The position numbers and the translations under genes are program-made. A stretch of 64,000 nucleotides of DNA from Arthrobacter sp. SLBN-122 (GTDB lineage: Bacteria > Actinomycetota > Actinomycetes > Actinomycetales > Micrococcaceae), in contig NZ_VFMS01000001.1 of NCBI RefSeq assembly GCF_006715165.1, positions 2,604,001 to 2,668,000 on the forward strand. The letters are read 5' to 3'. This document shows, piece after piece, positions 19,096-27,839 of this stretch. The notes below the pieces were generated by a model, which was not told where the DNA came from, ran no database searches, and saw only the letters and a program-made list of their open reading frames with translations. Every line of letters begins with the position of its first letter. Within the stretch, counting starts at the first letter, position 1.

Positions 19096-19764
19096 TCAGT
19101 GCCCCGGGCCGGCCAAGTGGCCCAGCAGTTCGGCCTCGGCGGCGTCGAGGTAGGTGCGCAGCCCGGCGGCAGCTTCCTCCCGTTCGCCTGCCCGGAGCCG
19201 CTTCACGAGCTCCACATTGCGCTCCACATAGTGGCTGTGGAAGTCGGGGGCCGAGGCCATGGCATAAAAGACAAGCCGCATCTCGGCGAGCACGCGGTCC
19301 ATCAGTTCCTGCAGGGTGCCGCTTCCCGTCAGGCCCACTACCGCCCGGTGGAGGGCCTGGTTGGCGTCTGCCATATCCATGACGGAACCGGCATTCCGGG
19401 CCGCCTGGGCGCGCTGGACGATGGCTTCCATCTCATCCAGGATCTGCGGCGAGAGCTCGCCCCAGAGCACGGCGGCGGGTTCGATGGTTCGGCGGATGCG
19501 GTAGATTTCCCGCACCTCCTCCGCGCCCGGCGACGCGACAAAGACGCCCCGGTTGGGAATATGGGTGACGATTGACTCGCCGGCAAGGATGGTGAAGGCC
19601 TGCCGCAGGGTGTTGCGGGAGACGCCCAGCGAGGTGGACAGGGATTGTTCGGACAGCTTGGACCCGGGGGTCAGCTCGCCCGCAGCGATGCGCCTGCGCA
19701 GAACGGACGCGATCCATGCCGTGGTGTGCGCGTGTTCCGCCGCACCGTGTGTCCCGCTGTCCAT
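19096..19764 (-). CDS. GntR-family regulator with FCD domain, likely 5-oxoproline-locus repressor
   Basis: Protein of 222 residues. The N-terminal winged helix (LRRRIAAGELTPGSKLSEQS, then LGVSRNTLRQAF) is the GntR DNA-binding domain. The all-helical FCD effector domain follows, with DANQALHRAVV and later HSHYVERN supplying likely metal or ligand residues. It lies inside the locus whose two outer promoters carry the same palindrome, so it is the best candidate to bind it. A different 13-bp inverted repeat (AACATCCGATGTT, 19786-19798) lies in front of its own start. The inducer is inferred to be 5-oxoproline or D-glutamate. Confidence 0.88.
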   Translation of the reverse strand: MDSGTHGAAEHAHTTAWIASVLRRRIAAGELTPGSKLSEQSLSTSLGVSRNTLRQAFTILAGESIVTHIPNRGVFVASPGAEEVREIYRIRRTIEPAAVLWGELSPQILDEMEAIVQRAQAARNAGSVMDMADANQALHRAVVGLTGSGTLQELMDRVLAEMRLVFYAMASAPDFHSHYVERNVELVKRLRAGEREEAAAGLRTYLDAAEAELLGHLAGPGH

Positions 19765-19796
19765 GTCCGTTCCCCCGCTTTCGTCAACATCCGATG

Positions 19797-21545
19797 TTAG
19801 CTGACCGTCCCCAGCACCTCGCCACGGACAACGACGGCCCCCGGCGCCTGTTCGCCGCGGCGGAAGGTGCCGGCCGCGGAAGAGGCAACAACGGTCTCCA
19901 TTTTCATCGCCTCAACGACGGCGAGCGGCTGGTCGGCGCCAACTTCGGCGCCGTCGTCGGCCAGCCACTTGACCAGGTTGCCGCCCATGGGCGCCGTCAC
20001 CTTGCCGTTGGCCGCGTCACTGCCATGGCCGGCGGCCTCGCCTGCGCCGGCCGAAACAGCTCCGGCCCCTCCGTGCATGAGTGCGGCATAAACCTCTGCG
20101 GGCAGTCCCAGCTGGACAGCCTTGCCGTCGATTTCCACGGTAAGGGTTTCGCGCCGCGCCACGGGTCCCGCAACGCCGCTCTTCAGCGAGGCCGCCAACC
20201 GGCCGGAGAACTCTGATTCGATCCAGGTGGTGTAGACGCCCAGCCGGTCCGGTGCCGTGAAATCCGGGTCCCGCACCACGGCGCGGTGGAACGGGACCAC
20301 CGTGGGCACGCCTTCGATCCGCAGTTCGTCCAGGGCGGCACGGGCACGGCGCAGCGCCTGCGCCCGGTCCTCGCCGCGGACGATCAGCTTGGCCATCAGG
20401 GAGTCGTACTCGGCAGGGACGACCGAGCCGGAACGGACCCCGGAGTCCACGCGGATGCCGGGGCCGGTGGGTGCTTCGAACACGTCCACGGGGCCGGGGG
20501 AGGGCAGGAAGCCACGGCCGGCGTCCTCGGCGTTCAACCGGAACTCGATGGCGTGGCCGGTGGGCTCTGGATCCTCGGTGATGGAGAGCGGCAGCCCGGC
20601 AGCAATCCGGAACTGTTCGCGCACCAGATCGATGCCGGAGGTTTCCTCGGTAACCGGGTGCTCCACCTGGAGGCGGGTATTGACCTCGAGGAAGGAGATG
20701 ACGCCGTCAGGTGCCACCAGGTACTCCACGGTGCCTGCTCCGGTGTAGCCGGCTTCCCGGCAGATGGCGCGGGCGGATTCGTGGATGCGGCTGCGCTGCT
20801 TCGGCGTGAGGAACGGTGCGGGTGCTTCCTCCACCAGCTTCTGGTTGCGCCGCTGGAGGGAGCAGTCACGGGTGCCCACCACCACCACATTTCCGTGCGT
20901 GTCCGCGATGACCTGGGCTTCGACGTGGCGGGGCCGGTCCAGGAAGCGTTCCACGAAGCATTCGCCGCGGCCGAACGCCACGGTCGCCTCACGCACCGCC
21001 GATTCGAAGGCATCGTCGATGTCCTCCATCCGGTAGGCGATCTTCAGGCCGCGGCCGCCGCCGCCGAAGGCCGCCTTGATGGCCACCGGAACGCCGTACT
21101 CCGCGGCGAACGCGCGGACCTCGTCCGCGTTAGCGGCAGGCCCGTCCGAGCCGGGCACCAGCGGGGCGCCGGCCCGGACGGCAATGTCCCGCGCCGTCAC
21201 CTTGTTGCCCAGGCTCCGGATGGCTTCCGGTGACGGGCCCACCCAGGTGAGTCCGGCGTCGAGCACTGCCTGCGCGAAGTCGGCGTTCTCGGACAGGAAG
21301 CCGTAGCCGGGGTGGACGGCGTCGGCACCGGCGCGGGCCGCGACGGCAAGGAGCTTTTCGATGTTCAGGTACGTCTCCGAACTGGCGGAGCCGTTCAATC
21401 CGTAGGCCTCGTCGCTGAGGCGCACGTGCAGGGCGTCGGCGTCGGGATCCGAGTAGACGGCAACGGATGCCAGGCCTGCATCAGCGCAGGCGCGGGCGAC
21501 GCGGACGGCGATCTCACCGCGGTTGGCGATCAGGACTTTTTTCAT
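19797..21545 (-). CDS. Biotin carboxylase fused to biotin carboxyl carrier domain
   Basis: Protein of 582 residues. It has an AccC-type biotin carboxylase with N-terminal [13 protein letters not shown], the ATP-grasp glycine-rich loop AAFGGGGRG and [18 protein letters not shown]. The C-terminal carrier domain has the biotinylation motif EAMKM, with the target Lys about residue 548. It is followed 11 nt later by the KipI-KipA fusion. No acetyl- or acyl-CoA carboxyltransferase gene is present. The carboxyltransferase domain of urea carboxylase is itself KipA/KipI-like, so the partner is probably the next protein (inference). Start ATG 21545; a longer upstream frame overlaps the neighbour. Confidence 0.92.
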   Translation of the reverse strand: MKKVLIANRGEIAVRVARACADAGLASVAVYSDPDADALHVRLSDEAYGLNGSASSETYLNIEKLLAVAARAGADAVHPGYGFLSENADFAQAVLDAGLTWVGPSPEAIRSLGNKVTARDIAVRAGAPLVPGSDGPAANADEVRAFAAEYGVPVAIKAAFGGGGRGLKIAYRMEDIDDAFESAVREATVAFGRGECFVERFLDRPRHVEAQVIADTHGNVVVVGTRDCSLQRRNQKLVEEAPAPFLTPKQRSRIHESARAICREAGYTGAGTVEYLVAPDGVISFLEVNTRLQVEHPVTEETSGIDLVREQFRIAAGLPLSITEDPEPTGHAIEFRLNAEDAGRGFLPSPGPVDVFEAPTGPGIRVDSGVRSGSVVPAEYDSLMAKLIVRGEDRAQALRRARAALDELRIEGVPTVVPFHRAVVRDPDFTAPDRLGVYTTWIESEFSGRLAASLKSGVAGPVARRETLTVEIDGKAVQLGLPAEVYAALMHGGAGAVSAGAGEAAGHGSDAANGKVTAPMGGNLVKWLADDGAEVGADQPLAVVEAMKMETVVASSAAGTFRRGEQAPGAVVVRGEVLGTVS

Positions 21546-21556
21546 GGCTGCTTCTT

Positions 21557-23230
21557 TCACAGGCTGTTTGTGGCAGGCGTGGGAGTGGTGGGTTCTGGCT
21601 GCTGCAGGGCCCCGGGCCCGAGCGGCTCCATGGTTCCCGGATCCACGGCCTGGAACCGGATGAGGGCACCGGGCGGGAGCTGCGCCGCCACCGGCAGGTC
21701 TTCCGGAACGACGACGGCGATCACCGGGTAGCCGCCGGTCACGGGGTGGTCGGCAAGGAAAAGGACGGGAAGGCCCGACGGCGGTACCTGCAGTGAGCCG
21801 GCTACCACGCCTTCGCTGGGCAGTTCCTCCGGCCGCGAGCGTTCCAGCGGCATCCCTCCGGCTGTTGTGTCCAGCCGTACGCCGATGCGGTTGGATTCGG
21901 CGGTGGCGGTCCAATCCTGCCCGGTCAAAGCCTGGAGGGACTGCGGGGTGAACCAGTCATCGCGGGGCCCGGGGGTGACCCGAAGCACCACGGTGGCATT
22001 GCCGGCCCCGCCCCCGCTGAGGGCCGGATGCAGGGTGGGCGGTTCGGGCTGGCCCACCACGCGGCCCTGGTCTGCCGGGCCGATGGGCAGCACGGTTCCG
22101 GCGGCCAGCGGAGCCGGTCCGATCCCGGACATCAGATCGGTGGACCGGCTGCCAAGCACTGGAGGCACGTCGATTCCGCCGCGGACGGCAAGGTAGGTGC
22201 GCAGGCCTGCGTCGGGGGTGCCGAGGTGGAGGCTGTCGCCGTCGTGCAGTGGGAAGGGGGCGTACATCGGGGCCGGGCGGCTGCTGCCGCCGGAGCGGAT
22301 TTCGGCCCCTGCGGGGGCGCCGGTGAGCGCGGCCGTCAGTTCACCGCGAGCCTGTACCGACAGGCCGCCCAGGACGGTTTCGAGCACGGCGTCGCCCGGC
22401 GGGTTTCCCACCAGCCGGTTCGCCTGGCGGGCGCCCGCGGCGTCGGCAGCGCCTGCAGGGGAGACACCCAGGTCGCCATAGCCGGGGCGGCCAAGGTCCT
22501 GGATGAGAGACTGCGGGCCGGGCGTGATGATCTCGATGGCGGGGCCGGAGGCCCGCGCGCCGGCAGGGGTGTCCTGCTGTCCGGCGGGTTCGGTGATTTC
22601 CACGACTTCCCGCACTGCGACATACCGGACGGTGCTGCCGGGCCGGAGGAGGGCTGGCTGTTCACGGCCCAGGTCCCACATCCGCGCTGCGGTGCGGCCG
22701 ATCAGCTGCCAGCCGCCAGGGGAGCGCCGCGGGTAGACGGCGGAGAAGTTGCCGGCCAGGGCCACGGATCCGGCGGGAACGGCGGTCCTTGGCGAGCTGC
22801 GCCGCGGAACGTTCAATGCATCGTGCTCGCCTACCAGGTAGGCGAAGCCGGGGGCGAACCCGCCGAACGCCGCTGTCCACAGCTGCCCGGTGTGGGCGGC
22901 GATCACGCCGTCGGCGCCCAGCCCGGTCAGCCTGCCAACGTCGGCGAGGTCGTCGCCGTCGTACACCACCTCAATCCTGACGGGCTCGGAACCGGTGTGG
23001 CCCACCGCCGCCGCGTCCCTGTCCAGCATGGCGACGGCGGCATGGGCCGCCTGTGCCGACGCGCGGGAGTCGAAGACGGCCAGGACGGTCCGTGCGGCGG
23101 CCAGGACATCCACCTGGCCGGGCAGGGGCGCCTCCTGCAACCGGGCGTGGACGGTCAGAACCGTGTCCAGGGAGTCGAGTTCGAGGAGGAGGGCGCGCGG
23201 GCCGGCCCAGCGGATGTGGAGGGGGCTCAC
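21557..23230 (-). CDS. PxpB-PxpC (KipI-KipA) fusion, 5-oxoprolinase / urea-amidolyase family
   Basis: Protein of 557 residues joining KipI/AHS1 (about 1-215, [20 protein letters not shown] and [19 protein letters not shown]) to KipA/AHS2 (about 230-540, [20 protein letters not shown]). In Bacillus and E. coli these are separate proteins, PxpB and PxpC, which with PxpA hydrolyse 5-oxoproline to glutamate using ATP. The short Ala/Gly linker at about 215-230 marks the fusion point. The GTG/ATG region overlaps the pxpA stop by 4 nt, so the complex is made from coupled genes. Confidence 0.92.
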   Translation of the reverse strand: MSPLHIRWAGPRALLLELDSLDTVLTVHARLQEAPLPGQVDVLAAARTVLAVFDSRASAQAAHAAVAMLDRDAAAVGHTGSEPVRIEVVYDGDDLADVGRLTGLGADGVIAAHTGQLWTAAFGGFAPGFAYLVGEHDALNVPRRSSPRTAVPAGSVALAGNFSAVYPRRSPGGWQLIGRTAARMWDLGREQPALLRPGSTVRYVAVREVVEITEPAGQQDTPAGARASGPAIEIITPGPQSLIQDLGRPGYGDLGVSPAGAADAAGARQANRLVGNPPGDAVLETVLGGLSVQARGELTAALTGAPAGAEIRSGGSSRPAPMYAPFPLHDGDSLHLGTPDAGLRTYLAVRGGIDVPPVLGSRSTDLMSGIGPAPLAAGTVLPIGPADQGRVVGQPEPPTLHPALSGGGAGNATVVLRVTPGPRDDWFTPQSLQALTGQDWTATAESNRIGVRLDTTAGGMPLERSRPEELPSEGVVAGSLQVPPSGLPVLFLADHPVTGGYPVIAVVVPEDLPVAAQLPPGALIRFQAVDPGTMEPLGPGALQQPEPTTPTPATNSL

Positions 23231-23985
23231 ACGAAGCTCCGGATTTCCACGCCGGCGGCTTCCAGTTCCCGCCGGACGGCGGCGGCCATGGACACGGCGC
23301 CGGCGGTGTCACCGTGAAGGCAGATGCTCTCCGCTTCCGCCTTGATGGTGGACCCGTCCCGGGCGATGATGGTCCCCGCCGTGGCAAGCCGGACCATGTT
23401 GGCGGCGACGGCGTCTTCGTCGTGGAGGACGGCGCCGGCCTCGCGCCGGGAAACCAGGGTGCCGTCGGGGTTGTAGGCGCGGTCGGCGAAGGCTTCGGCC
23501 ACGCCGCGGAGCCCGGCGGCTTCGGCTCGGGCCAGTGCCACGGAGCCGGGGAGCAGGAGCAGCGGCAGGTCGCCGCCGAACGCCTTGACCGCGTCGACGA
23601 CGGCCTGGGCATGCGTTTCGTGGGTCACGATGGTGTTGTAGAGGGCGCCGTGCGGCTTGACGTACTGGATGCGGCCGCCGGCGGAGGTGGCCAGTGCGCT
23701 GAGGGCGCCCAGCTGGTAGAGCACGTCATCCGCCAGTTCCGTGGCGGAGCAGTCCAGGAACCGGCGGCCGAACCCGGCAAGGTCGCGGTAGCCCACGTGT
23801 GCACCGATGACGACGCCGGCCGCGACGGCATCCCGGCACGTGCGGGCGATGGTGGAGGGGTCCCCGGCGTGGAAGCCGCAGGCGACGTTGGCGCTGGAGA
23901 CTGAGCGGAAGATTGCTGCGTCATCGCCCATGGTCCAGTTGCCGAAGGATTCCCCGACGTCGCTGTTGAGGTCAATGAAGGCCAT
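23227..23985 (-). CDS. pxpA: 5-oxoprolinase subunit A (LamB/YcsF family)
   Basis: Cytoplasmic 252-residue protein with the LamB/YcsF signature: [14 protein letters not shown] at the start, [26 protein letters not shown] and ICLHGD. It is the ring-opening partner of PxpBC in ATP-dependent 5-oxoproline hydrolysis. It is the first gene of the minus-strand unit pxpA, pxpBC fusion, biotin carboxylase, gntR. Its promoter has the GntR palindrome and its leader has a hairpin next to the start codon. Confidence 0.95.
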   Translation of the reverse strand: MAFIDLNSDVGESFGNWTMGDDAAIFRSVSSANVACGFHAGDPSTIARTCRDAVAAGVVIGAHVGYRDLAGFGRRFLDCSATELADDVLYQLGALSALATSAGGRIQYVKPHGALYNTIVTHETHAQAVVDAVKAFGGDLPLLLLPGSVALARAEAAGLRGVAEAFADRAYNPDGTLVSRREAGAVLHDEDAVAANMVRLATAGTIIARDGSTIKAEAESICLHGDTAGAVSMAAAVRRELEAAGVEIRSFV

Positions 23986-23988
23986 AGT

Positions 23989-24033
23989 GATTCTCGTCTC
24001 GTTGAAGTGGTCTCTCTAGGATGCACGAGAATC
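23989..24033 (-). promoter_or_regulatory. Leader hairpin before pxpA
   Basis: A 9-bp inverted repeat (23989-23997 with 24025-24033, GATTCTCGT and ACGAGAATC) spans the untranslated leader of pxpA. Its downstream arm ends 3 nt from the start codon and covers the only purine-rich stretch that could be the ribosome site. It could mask translation initiation. This is seen in sequence only; no ligand class is recognised. Confidence 0.45.
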
Positions 24034-24037
24034 AAGG

Positions 24038-24050
24038 ATTGTTCAACAAT
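24038..24050. promoter_or_regulatory. GntR-type operator ATTGTTCAACAAT upstream of pxpA
   Basis: A perfect 13-bp palindrome around a central C lies 53-65 bp upstream of pxpA. It matches the two sites at 16924-16958 in its 11-bp core. The same regulator therefore probably controls both outer promoters of the locus. Confidence 0.82.
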
Positions 24051-24071
24051 CTTGGGGTGACGATTTTGCCT

Positions 24072-24110
24072 AAAAAGAAGCCCGGGGCCGCGCGTCGGAC
24101 GGCCCCGGGC
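24072..24110 (-). terminator. Intrinsic terminator of the gentisate operon
   Basis: On the minus strand a 10-bp GC stem (24101-24110 with 24080-24089) with an 11-nt loop is followed by CTTCTTTTT. It lies just after the maleylpyruvate isomerase gene and insulates pxpA from the gentisate operon. Confidence 0.9.
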
Positions 24111-24131
24111 GTTGAACCGCCGGACGAAAGG

Positions 24132-24890
24132 CTAGATCCAGGCAGGCGCCGGCGGCGCAGGGGTGACCAGTCCGCCGTGGCGCTTTGCCGTGGTTCCGTC
24201 CGTGCCGCGGCCGGTGGCCCACTGCGCGACGGCCGGCAGGGAGCCGGAAACGACCGTGGGTGAGGCGGCGGCCGTGTCACCGTAGGTGAGCGGCCGCGCA
24301 TGGCCGGTGACCTCCACTACCAGGTCCTTGTCCGTCCCGCGGGCGTGCCAGGCACCGGTGATGTCGGCCAGGAGCCGTTCCAGGACCAGTGCGGGGATGT
24401 CCTTGAACGTGGCCCCGTTGTCCAGGTCCACCGCGTGCACCCACACTTCGCGGGTGCGCATCCACACTGTTTCCTCCGCCGGGACAATGCGCCCCTGGGC
24501 GGTCTTGATCTTGTGGTGCCAGTTGTCGGCGGGCAGGTCGCGCCATTCCACGTTCAGGTGCACGGCGGAGTGGTCGAACAGGTTCCGGAGTGCGATGGGA
24601 CTCAGGGTGGCGCCGAAGTCGATCTCGTGGTTGCGGACCTCGACGGAGGGGTACATGGGTGTCTCCACTCCAGTGGCTGCCCACTCCACCAGGCGGGCGA
24701 TGGCACGGGCGTTGTAGCCCACGTGGGCTACAACGTGGCGGCGGCTCCAGCCCGGCAGCAGCGAGTCCCCGTCGAGTTCCGCGTCGGTGAGCTCGTTGAG
24801 CTTGCGGGCAAAGAACGCGGTGCCGCGCCGTGCCTGCAGCAGCCCGTCGAGCAGGACGGGATCGGTGGCCTGGTCGTGGCGGGCAACCAT
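24132..24890 (-). CDS. Mycothiol-dependent maleylpyruvate isomerase
   Basis: Isomerises maleylpyruvate to fumarylpyruvate in the gentisate pathway using mycothiol. The 252-residue protein has the MDMPI N-terminal fold: LLPGWSRRHVVAHVGYNARA, with metal-ligand His, and REVWVHAVDL, with the third ligand. The C-terminal part is the usual alpha/beta domain. It starts with ATG overlapping the stop of the hydrolase gene (TGATG). The cofactor itself points to an actinobacterium. It corresponds to NagL/GenM-type enzymes of Corynebacterium. Confidence 0.92.
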   Translation of the reverse strand: MVARHDQATDPVLLDGLLQARRGTAFFARKLNELTDAELDGDSLLPGWSRRHVVAHVGYNARAIARLVEWAATGVETPMYPSVEVRNHEIDFGATLSPIALRNLFDHSAVHLNVEWRDLPADNWHHKIKTAQGRIVPAEETVWMRTREVWVHAVDLDNGATFKDIPALVLERLLADITGAWHARGTDKDLVVEVTGHARPLTYGDTAAASPTVVSGSLPAVAQWATGRGTDGTTAKRHGGLVTPAPPAPAWI

Positions 24891-25735
24891 CAGGCTTCCT
24901 TGACCACGCGGTTCGTCAGCTGGCCCAGGCCCTCAATGGTGGTCACCAGGACCTGGCCCTCCTGCAGGTAGCGCTTGGGGTCCTGCGCGTGGCCCACGCC
25001 GCCGGGGGTGCCGGTGGCAATGACGTCGCCTGGGTTGAGGGTGATGATCGTGGAGATATAGGAGACCAGGAACTCGGGGGTGAACACCAGGTCCGAGGTG
25101 GGGGTGCTCTGCTGGACTTCACCGTCCACGGCCGAGGTCATCAGCGGTCCGGCAGTGAACTCGTCCTGGGTGACCAGGGCCGGGCCGAACGGGGTGGACT
25201 TCTCCCAGGTCTTGCCCTGCAGCCACTGAATGGTGCGGAACTGGTAGTCACGCATGCTGATGTCGTTCAGCACGGAGTAGCCGGCGATGTACCCGGCAGC
25301 CTCTGCCTCCGGGATGCGGCGGCCGGACTTGCCGATCACCACGGCGAGCTCCGCTTCCCAGTCCACCGTGTCCGATTCCTGCGGCAGCGCGAGGTCGTCG
25401 TTGGGGCCGATCAGGGATTCGGCGTACTTGGCGAACAGGGTGGGGTGCTCCGGGACTTCGCGGCCCATCTCCTTGATGTGATTGCGGTAGTTGTGGCCCA
25501 CGCAGATGATCTTGCCGGGGGCCGGCACGACGGCGGCGAGGTCGGCGCCGTCGAGCGCGTGCGTTGCGCCGTGGGCTTCCTTGGCCGTGGTTTCCCAGTG
25601 GGGGTCCTTCAGCAGGGCCCCGACGTCGGAGAAGCCCGGGATCTCGGTGAGGGTGTCACCGTCCTGGCGGACCGCCGTCGTGCTCTTGCCGTTGCCTGTG
25701 TCTGCGGAATTCAGGCGGAGGGTGAGGAGTTTCAT
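24890..25735 (-). CDS. Fumarylacetoacetate-hydrolase-family enzyme, fumarylpyruvate hydrolase
   Basis: Splits fumarylpyruvate into fumarate and pyruvate, the last step of the gentisate route. The 281-residue protein has ICVGHNYRNHIKEMG, the metal-binding VDWEAELAVVIGK and the FAH blocks NDISMRDYQ and GDVIATGTPGGVG. It lies between the dioxygenase and isomerase genes, 14 nt after the dioxygenase. The reaction is inferred from family plus context; FAH members can have other beta-diketone substrates. Confidence 0.92.
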   Translation of the reverse strand: MKLLTLRLNSADTGNGKSTTAVRQDGDTLTEIPGFSDVGALLKDPHWETTAKEAHGATHALDGADLAAVVPAPGKIICVGHNYRNHIKEMGREVPEHPTLFAKYAESLIGPNDDLALPQESDTVDWEAELAVVIGKSGRRIPEAEAAGYIAGYSVLNDISMRDYQFRTIQWLQGKTWEKSTPFGPALVTQDEFTAGPLMTSAVDGEVQQSTPTSDLVFTPEFLVSYISTIITLNPGDVIATGTPGGVGHAQDPKRYLQEGQVLVTTIEGLGQLTNRVVKEA

Positions 25736-25749
25736 TACTTGGTGCGTCC

Positions 25750-26865
25750 TTAGATGTAGGTGCGGTTGAAGTTCAAGCGCTCAAAGATGGGTGCGTCGCT
25801 GAACCGGAAGAGGTCAAACTCTGATTCGGCCTGCAGGGACCAGGCGGCCCAGGACGGCACCACGAAGAGGTCGCCCTTGGCCAGGACCTTCGTTTCGCCG
25901 TTGAGGGTCACGGTGCCGGTGCCTTCGAAGACCTGCCAGACGCTGGAGCCCACCTCGCGGACGGTCTCGGTCCAGGTGCCGGCGCGCAGCCGGTGGAACT
26001 CGGCCCGGATGGTGGGCATAACGTCCCCGCCCGTGGTGGGGTTGGTGTAGCGGACCGCGGCATGGCCCTGGGAGACCGTGGCCGGGTGGCCCTCGTCCTC
26101 GAGGAGCAGCTGTTCGCGCAGGGCGGCGTCGGTGTACTTCCACCGGTACGCGGCGATGGGGGAGTTGGTGGTGTCATCCAGCCCGGAGAGCGGGCGCAGG
26201 CCCGGGTGGGCCCAGAGCCGCTCGGAGCGGGAGATGTCCGGGGTGGCCTCGTCGGTGACGCGCTCGGTGCCGAACTCAAAGAAGCCGGCGTCGGCGTAGT
26301 GCACGAACGGAATGTCCAGCCCGTCAATCCATGCCATGGGCTCATCGGTGTCGTTGTGGTGGCCGTGGAAGTTCCAGCCAGGGGTGAGCAGGAAGTCGCC
26401 GCGGGACATCCGGACGGGGTCCCCGTTCACCACGGTCCACACGCCCTCGCCCTCAACCACGAAGCGGAAGGCATTCTGCGAGTGCCGGTGCTCCGGGGCT
26501 GTCTCGCGGCCGCCCAGGTACTGGATGGCTGCCCACAGCGTGGGGGTGGCGTAGGGGGTGCCGGCCAGGCCCGGGTTGGCCAGCGCGATGGCGCGGCGTT
26601 CCCCGCCGCGGCCCACCGGCACCAGGTCGCCGGCGCGGGCGGCCAGGGGGTACAGGTCATCCCACCGCCAGACGTGCGGCACTGCCCTGGGGGACGGGAC
26701 CATAGGCATCAGGTCCGCGATCTCCGTCCACAGCGGAATCAGGTTCTCTTTATCGAAATCCCGGTACAGCTGCTCCAGCTGGGCAGCCTCCTCCGGGGTG
26801 GGCTCGGGAACATGGTGTTCCTGCGCTACGGACTCGTGCGTTTGGTTTTCAGCGCTGATCGACAC
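25750..26865 (-). CDS. Gentisate 1,2-dioxygenase
   Basis: Fe(II) ring-cleavage enzyme that converts gentisate to maleylpyruvate. The 371-residue bicupin has iron ligands in PEHRHSQNAF and a conserved GWNFHGHHND block; the second cupin (VFEGTGTVTLNG, KGDLFVVPSW) is degenerate, as usual. It is the first gene of the three-gene catabolic unit, 119 nt downstream of iclR on the same strand with an operator-like palindrome in between, so it probably has its own promoter. Confidence 0.95.
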   Translation of the reverse strand: MSISAENQTHESVAQEHHVPEPTPEEAAQLEQLYRDFDKENLIPLWTEIADLMPMVPSPRAVPHVWRWDDLYPLAARAGDLVPVGRGGERRAIALANPGLAGTPYATPTLWAAIQYLGGRETAPEHRHSQNAFRFVVEGEGVWTVVNGDPVRMSRGDFLLTPGWNFHGHHNDTDEPMAWIDGLDIPFVHYADAGFFEFGTERVTDEATPDISRSERLWAHPGLRPLSGLDDTTNSPIAAYRWKYTDAALREQLLLEDEGHPATVSQGHAAVRYTNPTTGGDVMPTIRAEFHRLRAGTWTETVREVGSSVWQVFEGTGTVTLNGETKVLAKGDLFVVPSWAAWSLQAESEFDLFRFSDAPIFERLNFNRTYI

Positions 26866-26940
26866 TGGCCTTCTCCTTGCGTGCGGACTGACTGCGACGT
26901 GGATTCGACCCTAGGGAAGATGTGCTGTGATCCCCAGCAT

Positions 26941-26957
26941 ATTCTGGCTGCCAGAAT
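26941..26957. promoter_or_regulatory. IclR operator ATTCTG-N5-CAGAAT before gentisate dioxygenase
   Basis: A perfect interrupted palindrome with 6-bp arms and a 5-bp spacer lies 76-92 bp upstream of the dioxygenase start. The same pattern occurs at 27783-27799 in the iclR/transporter gap. Shared arms and spacing at both promoters point to the IclR protein encoded between them. Confidence 0.85.
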
Positions 26958-26984
26958 TCCTTCCGGCGCCGCTGCCGGCCCTGC

Positions 26985-27791
26985 TCAGGCGCCCTCTGCG
27001 CCGTCCGCCGGATTGGCGGCGATATCTATTTCCAGCTGCCGCCGGGTTTCCATCATGACGCCCACCAGTCCGGCATCGAACAGCGGCCGGAACCGTGCCA
27101 CCGGAGTGGCCACGCTCAGGGCGCCTACCACCATGCCCTTGCCGTTGTGCAGGGCCATCCCGAAGGCGCTGATGCCCTCCTCGGTGCCTTCGAAGTTGGC
27201 GGCAAACCCGTTCGCGCGCACGGACTCCAGCTCGCGCAGGAAGGCCGGATACTCGGAGTCCGGAATGTAGTCGCCGCCCAGCTCCGCATTGGGGCTGCGG
27301 AACAGCTGCTCCAGCACGGCGGGATCCAGTTCGGCCAGGATGGCTTTGCCGCCCGAGGCTTTGTGGGCAGGGAGCAGGGTGCCCTGGCGGTCTCCTACGC
27401 GCAGGATGTTGGTGCTCTCCACCGTGTCCAGGAAGCGGACCTTGGTGCCCACCCGGATCATGAGGTTGACGGTCTCGTTGGTGCGGGCGCAGAGCAGTTC
27501 CATGTGCGGCCGCGAGATGTCCCGCAGCTTCCGCGTCCAGCTGAAGCCCGCCGGGCCCGCCCCCATCGCCGGACCGGGGACATACCGGCGGGTTTCGTCC
27601 TGGACCGCAAAGCCGCGGTACACCAGCATGGCCAGGAGCCGGTGGGCGGTGGACGGTGCCACGTCCAGTTCCTCTGCCGCGTCCTTGAGCCGCAGGCTGC
27701 CAACGTCCCGGAGGAGCTGGAGGAGCTGCAGGGCGTTGTCCACCGCTTCGATGGAATAGGTGGGCTTCCGCCGGGCCGGAAGATTCTGCAT
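26985..27791 (-). CDS. IclR-family regulator of the gentisate pathway
   Basis: Protein of 268 residues. An N-terminal winged helix (LRLKDAAEELDVAPSTAHRL) is followed by the IclR effector domain (GTLLPAHKASGGKAILAEL, then GALSVATPVAR). Such regulators (GenR/NagR in Corynebacterium) control gentisate and 3-hydroxybenzoate genes. It is divergent from the transporter and upstream of the catabolic genes. Its start codon lies inside the palindrome at 27783-27799, so autoregulation is likely. Confidence 0.93.
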   Translation of the reverse strand: MQNLPARRKPTYSIEAVDNALQLLQLLRDVGSLRLKDAAEELDVAPSTAHRLLAMLVYRGFAVQDETRRYVPGPAMGAGPAGFSWTRKLRDISRPHMELLCARTNETVNLMIRVGTKVRFLDTVESTNILRVGDRQGTLLPAHKASGGKAILAELDPAVLEQLFRSPNAELGGDYIPDSEYPAFLRELESVRANGFAANFEGTEEGISAFGMALHNGKGMVVGALSVATPVARFRPLFDAGLVGVMMETRRQLEIDIAANPADGAEGA

Positions 27792-27799
27792 GACAGAAT
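27783..27799. promoter_or_regulatory. IclR operator overlapping the iclR start codon
   Basis: ATTCTG (27783-27788), a 5-bp spacer that includes the iclR ATG, then CAGAAT (27794-27799). Two flanking bases on each side (AG and CT) extend the match to 8-bp arms. It is 41 bp from the divergent transporter start and can control both genes. Confidence 0.85.
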
Positions 27800-27839
27800 C
27801 TTATGGGCGGAGTGCTATGACTGCCAGCACAGTGGTGGG

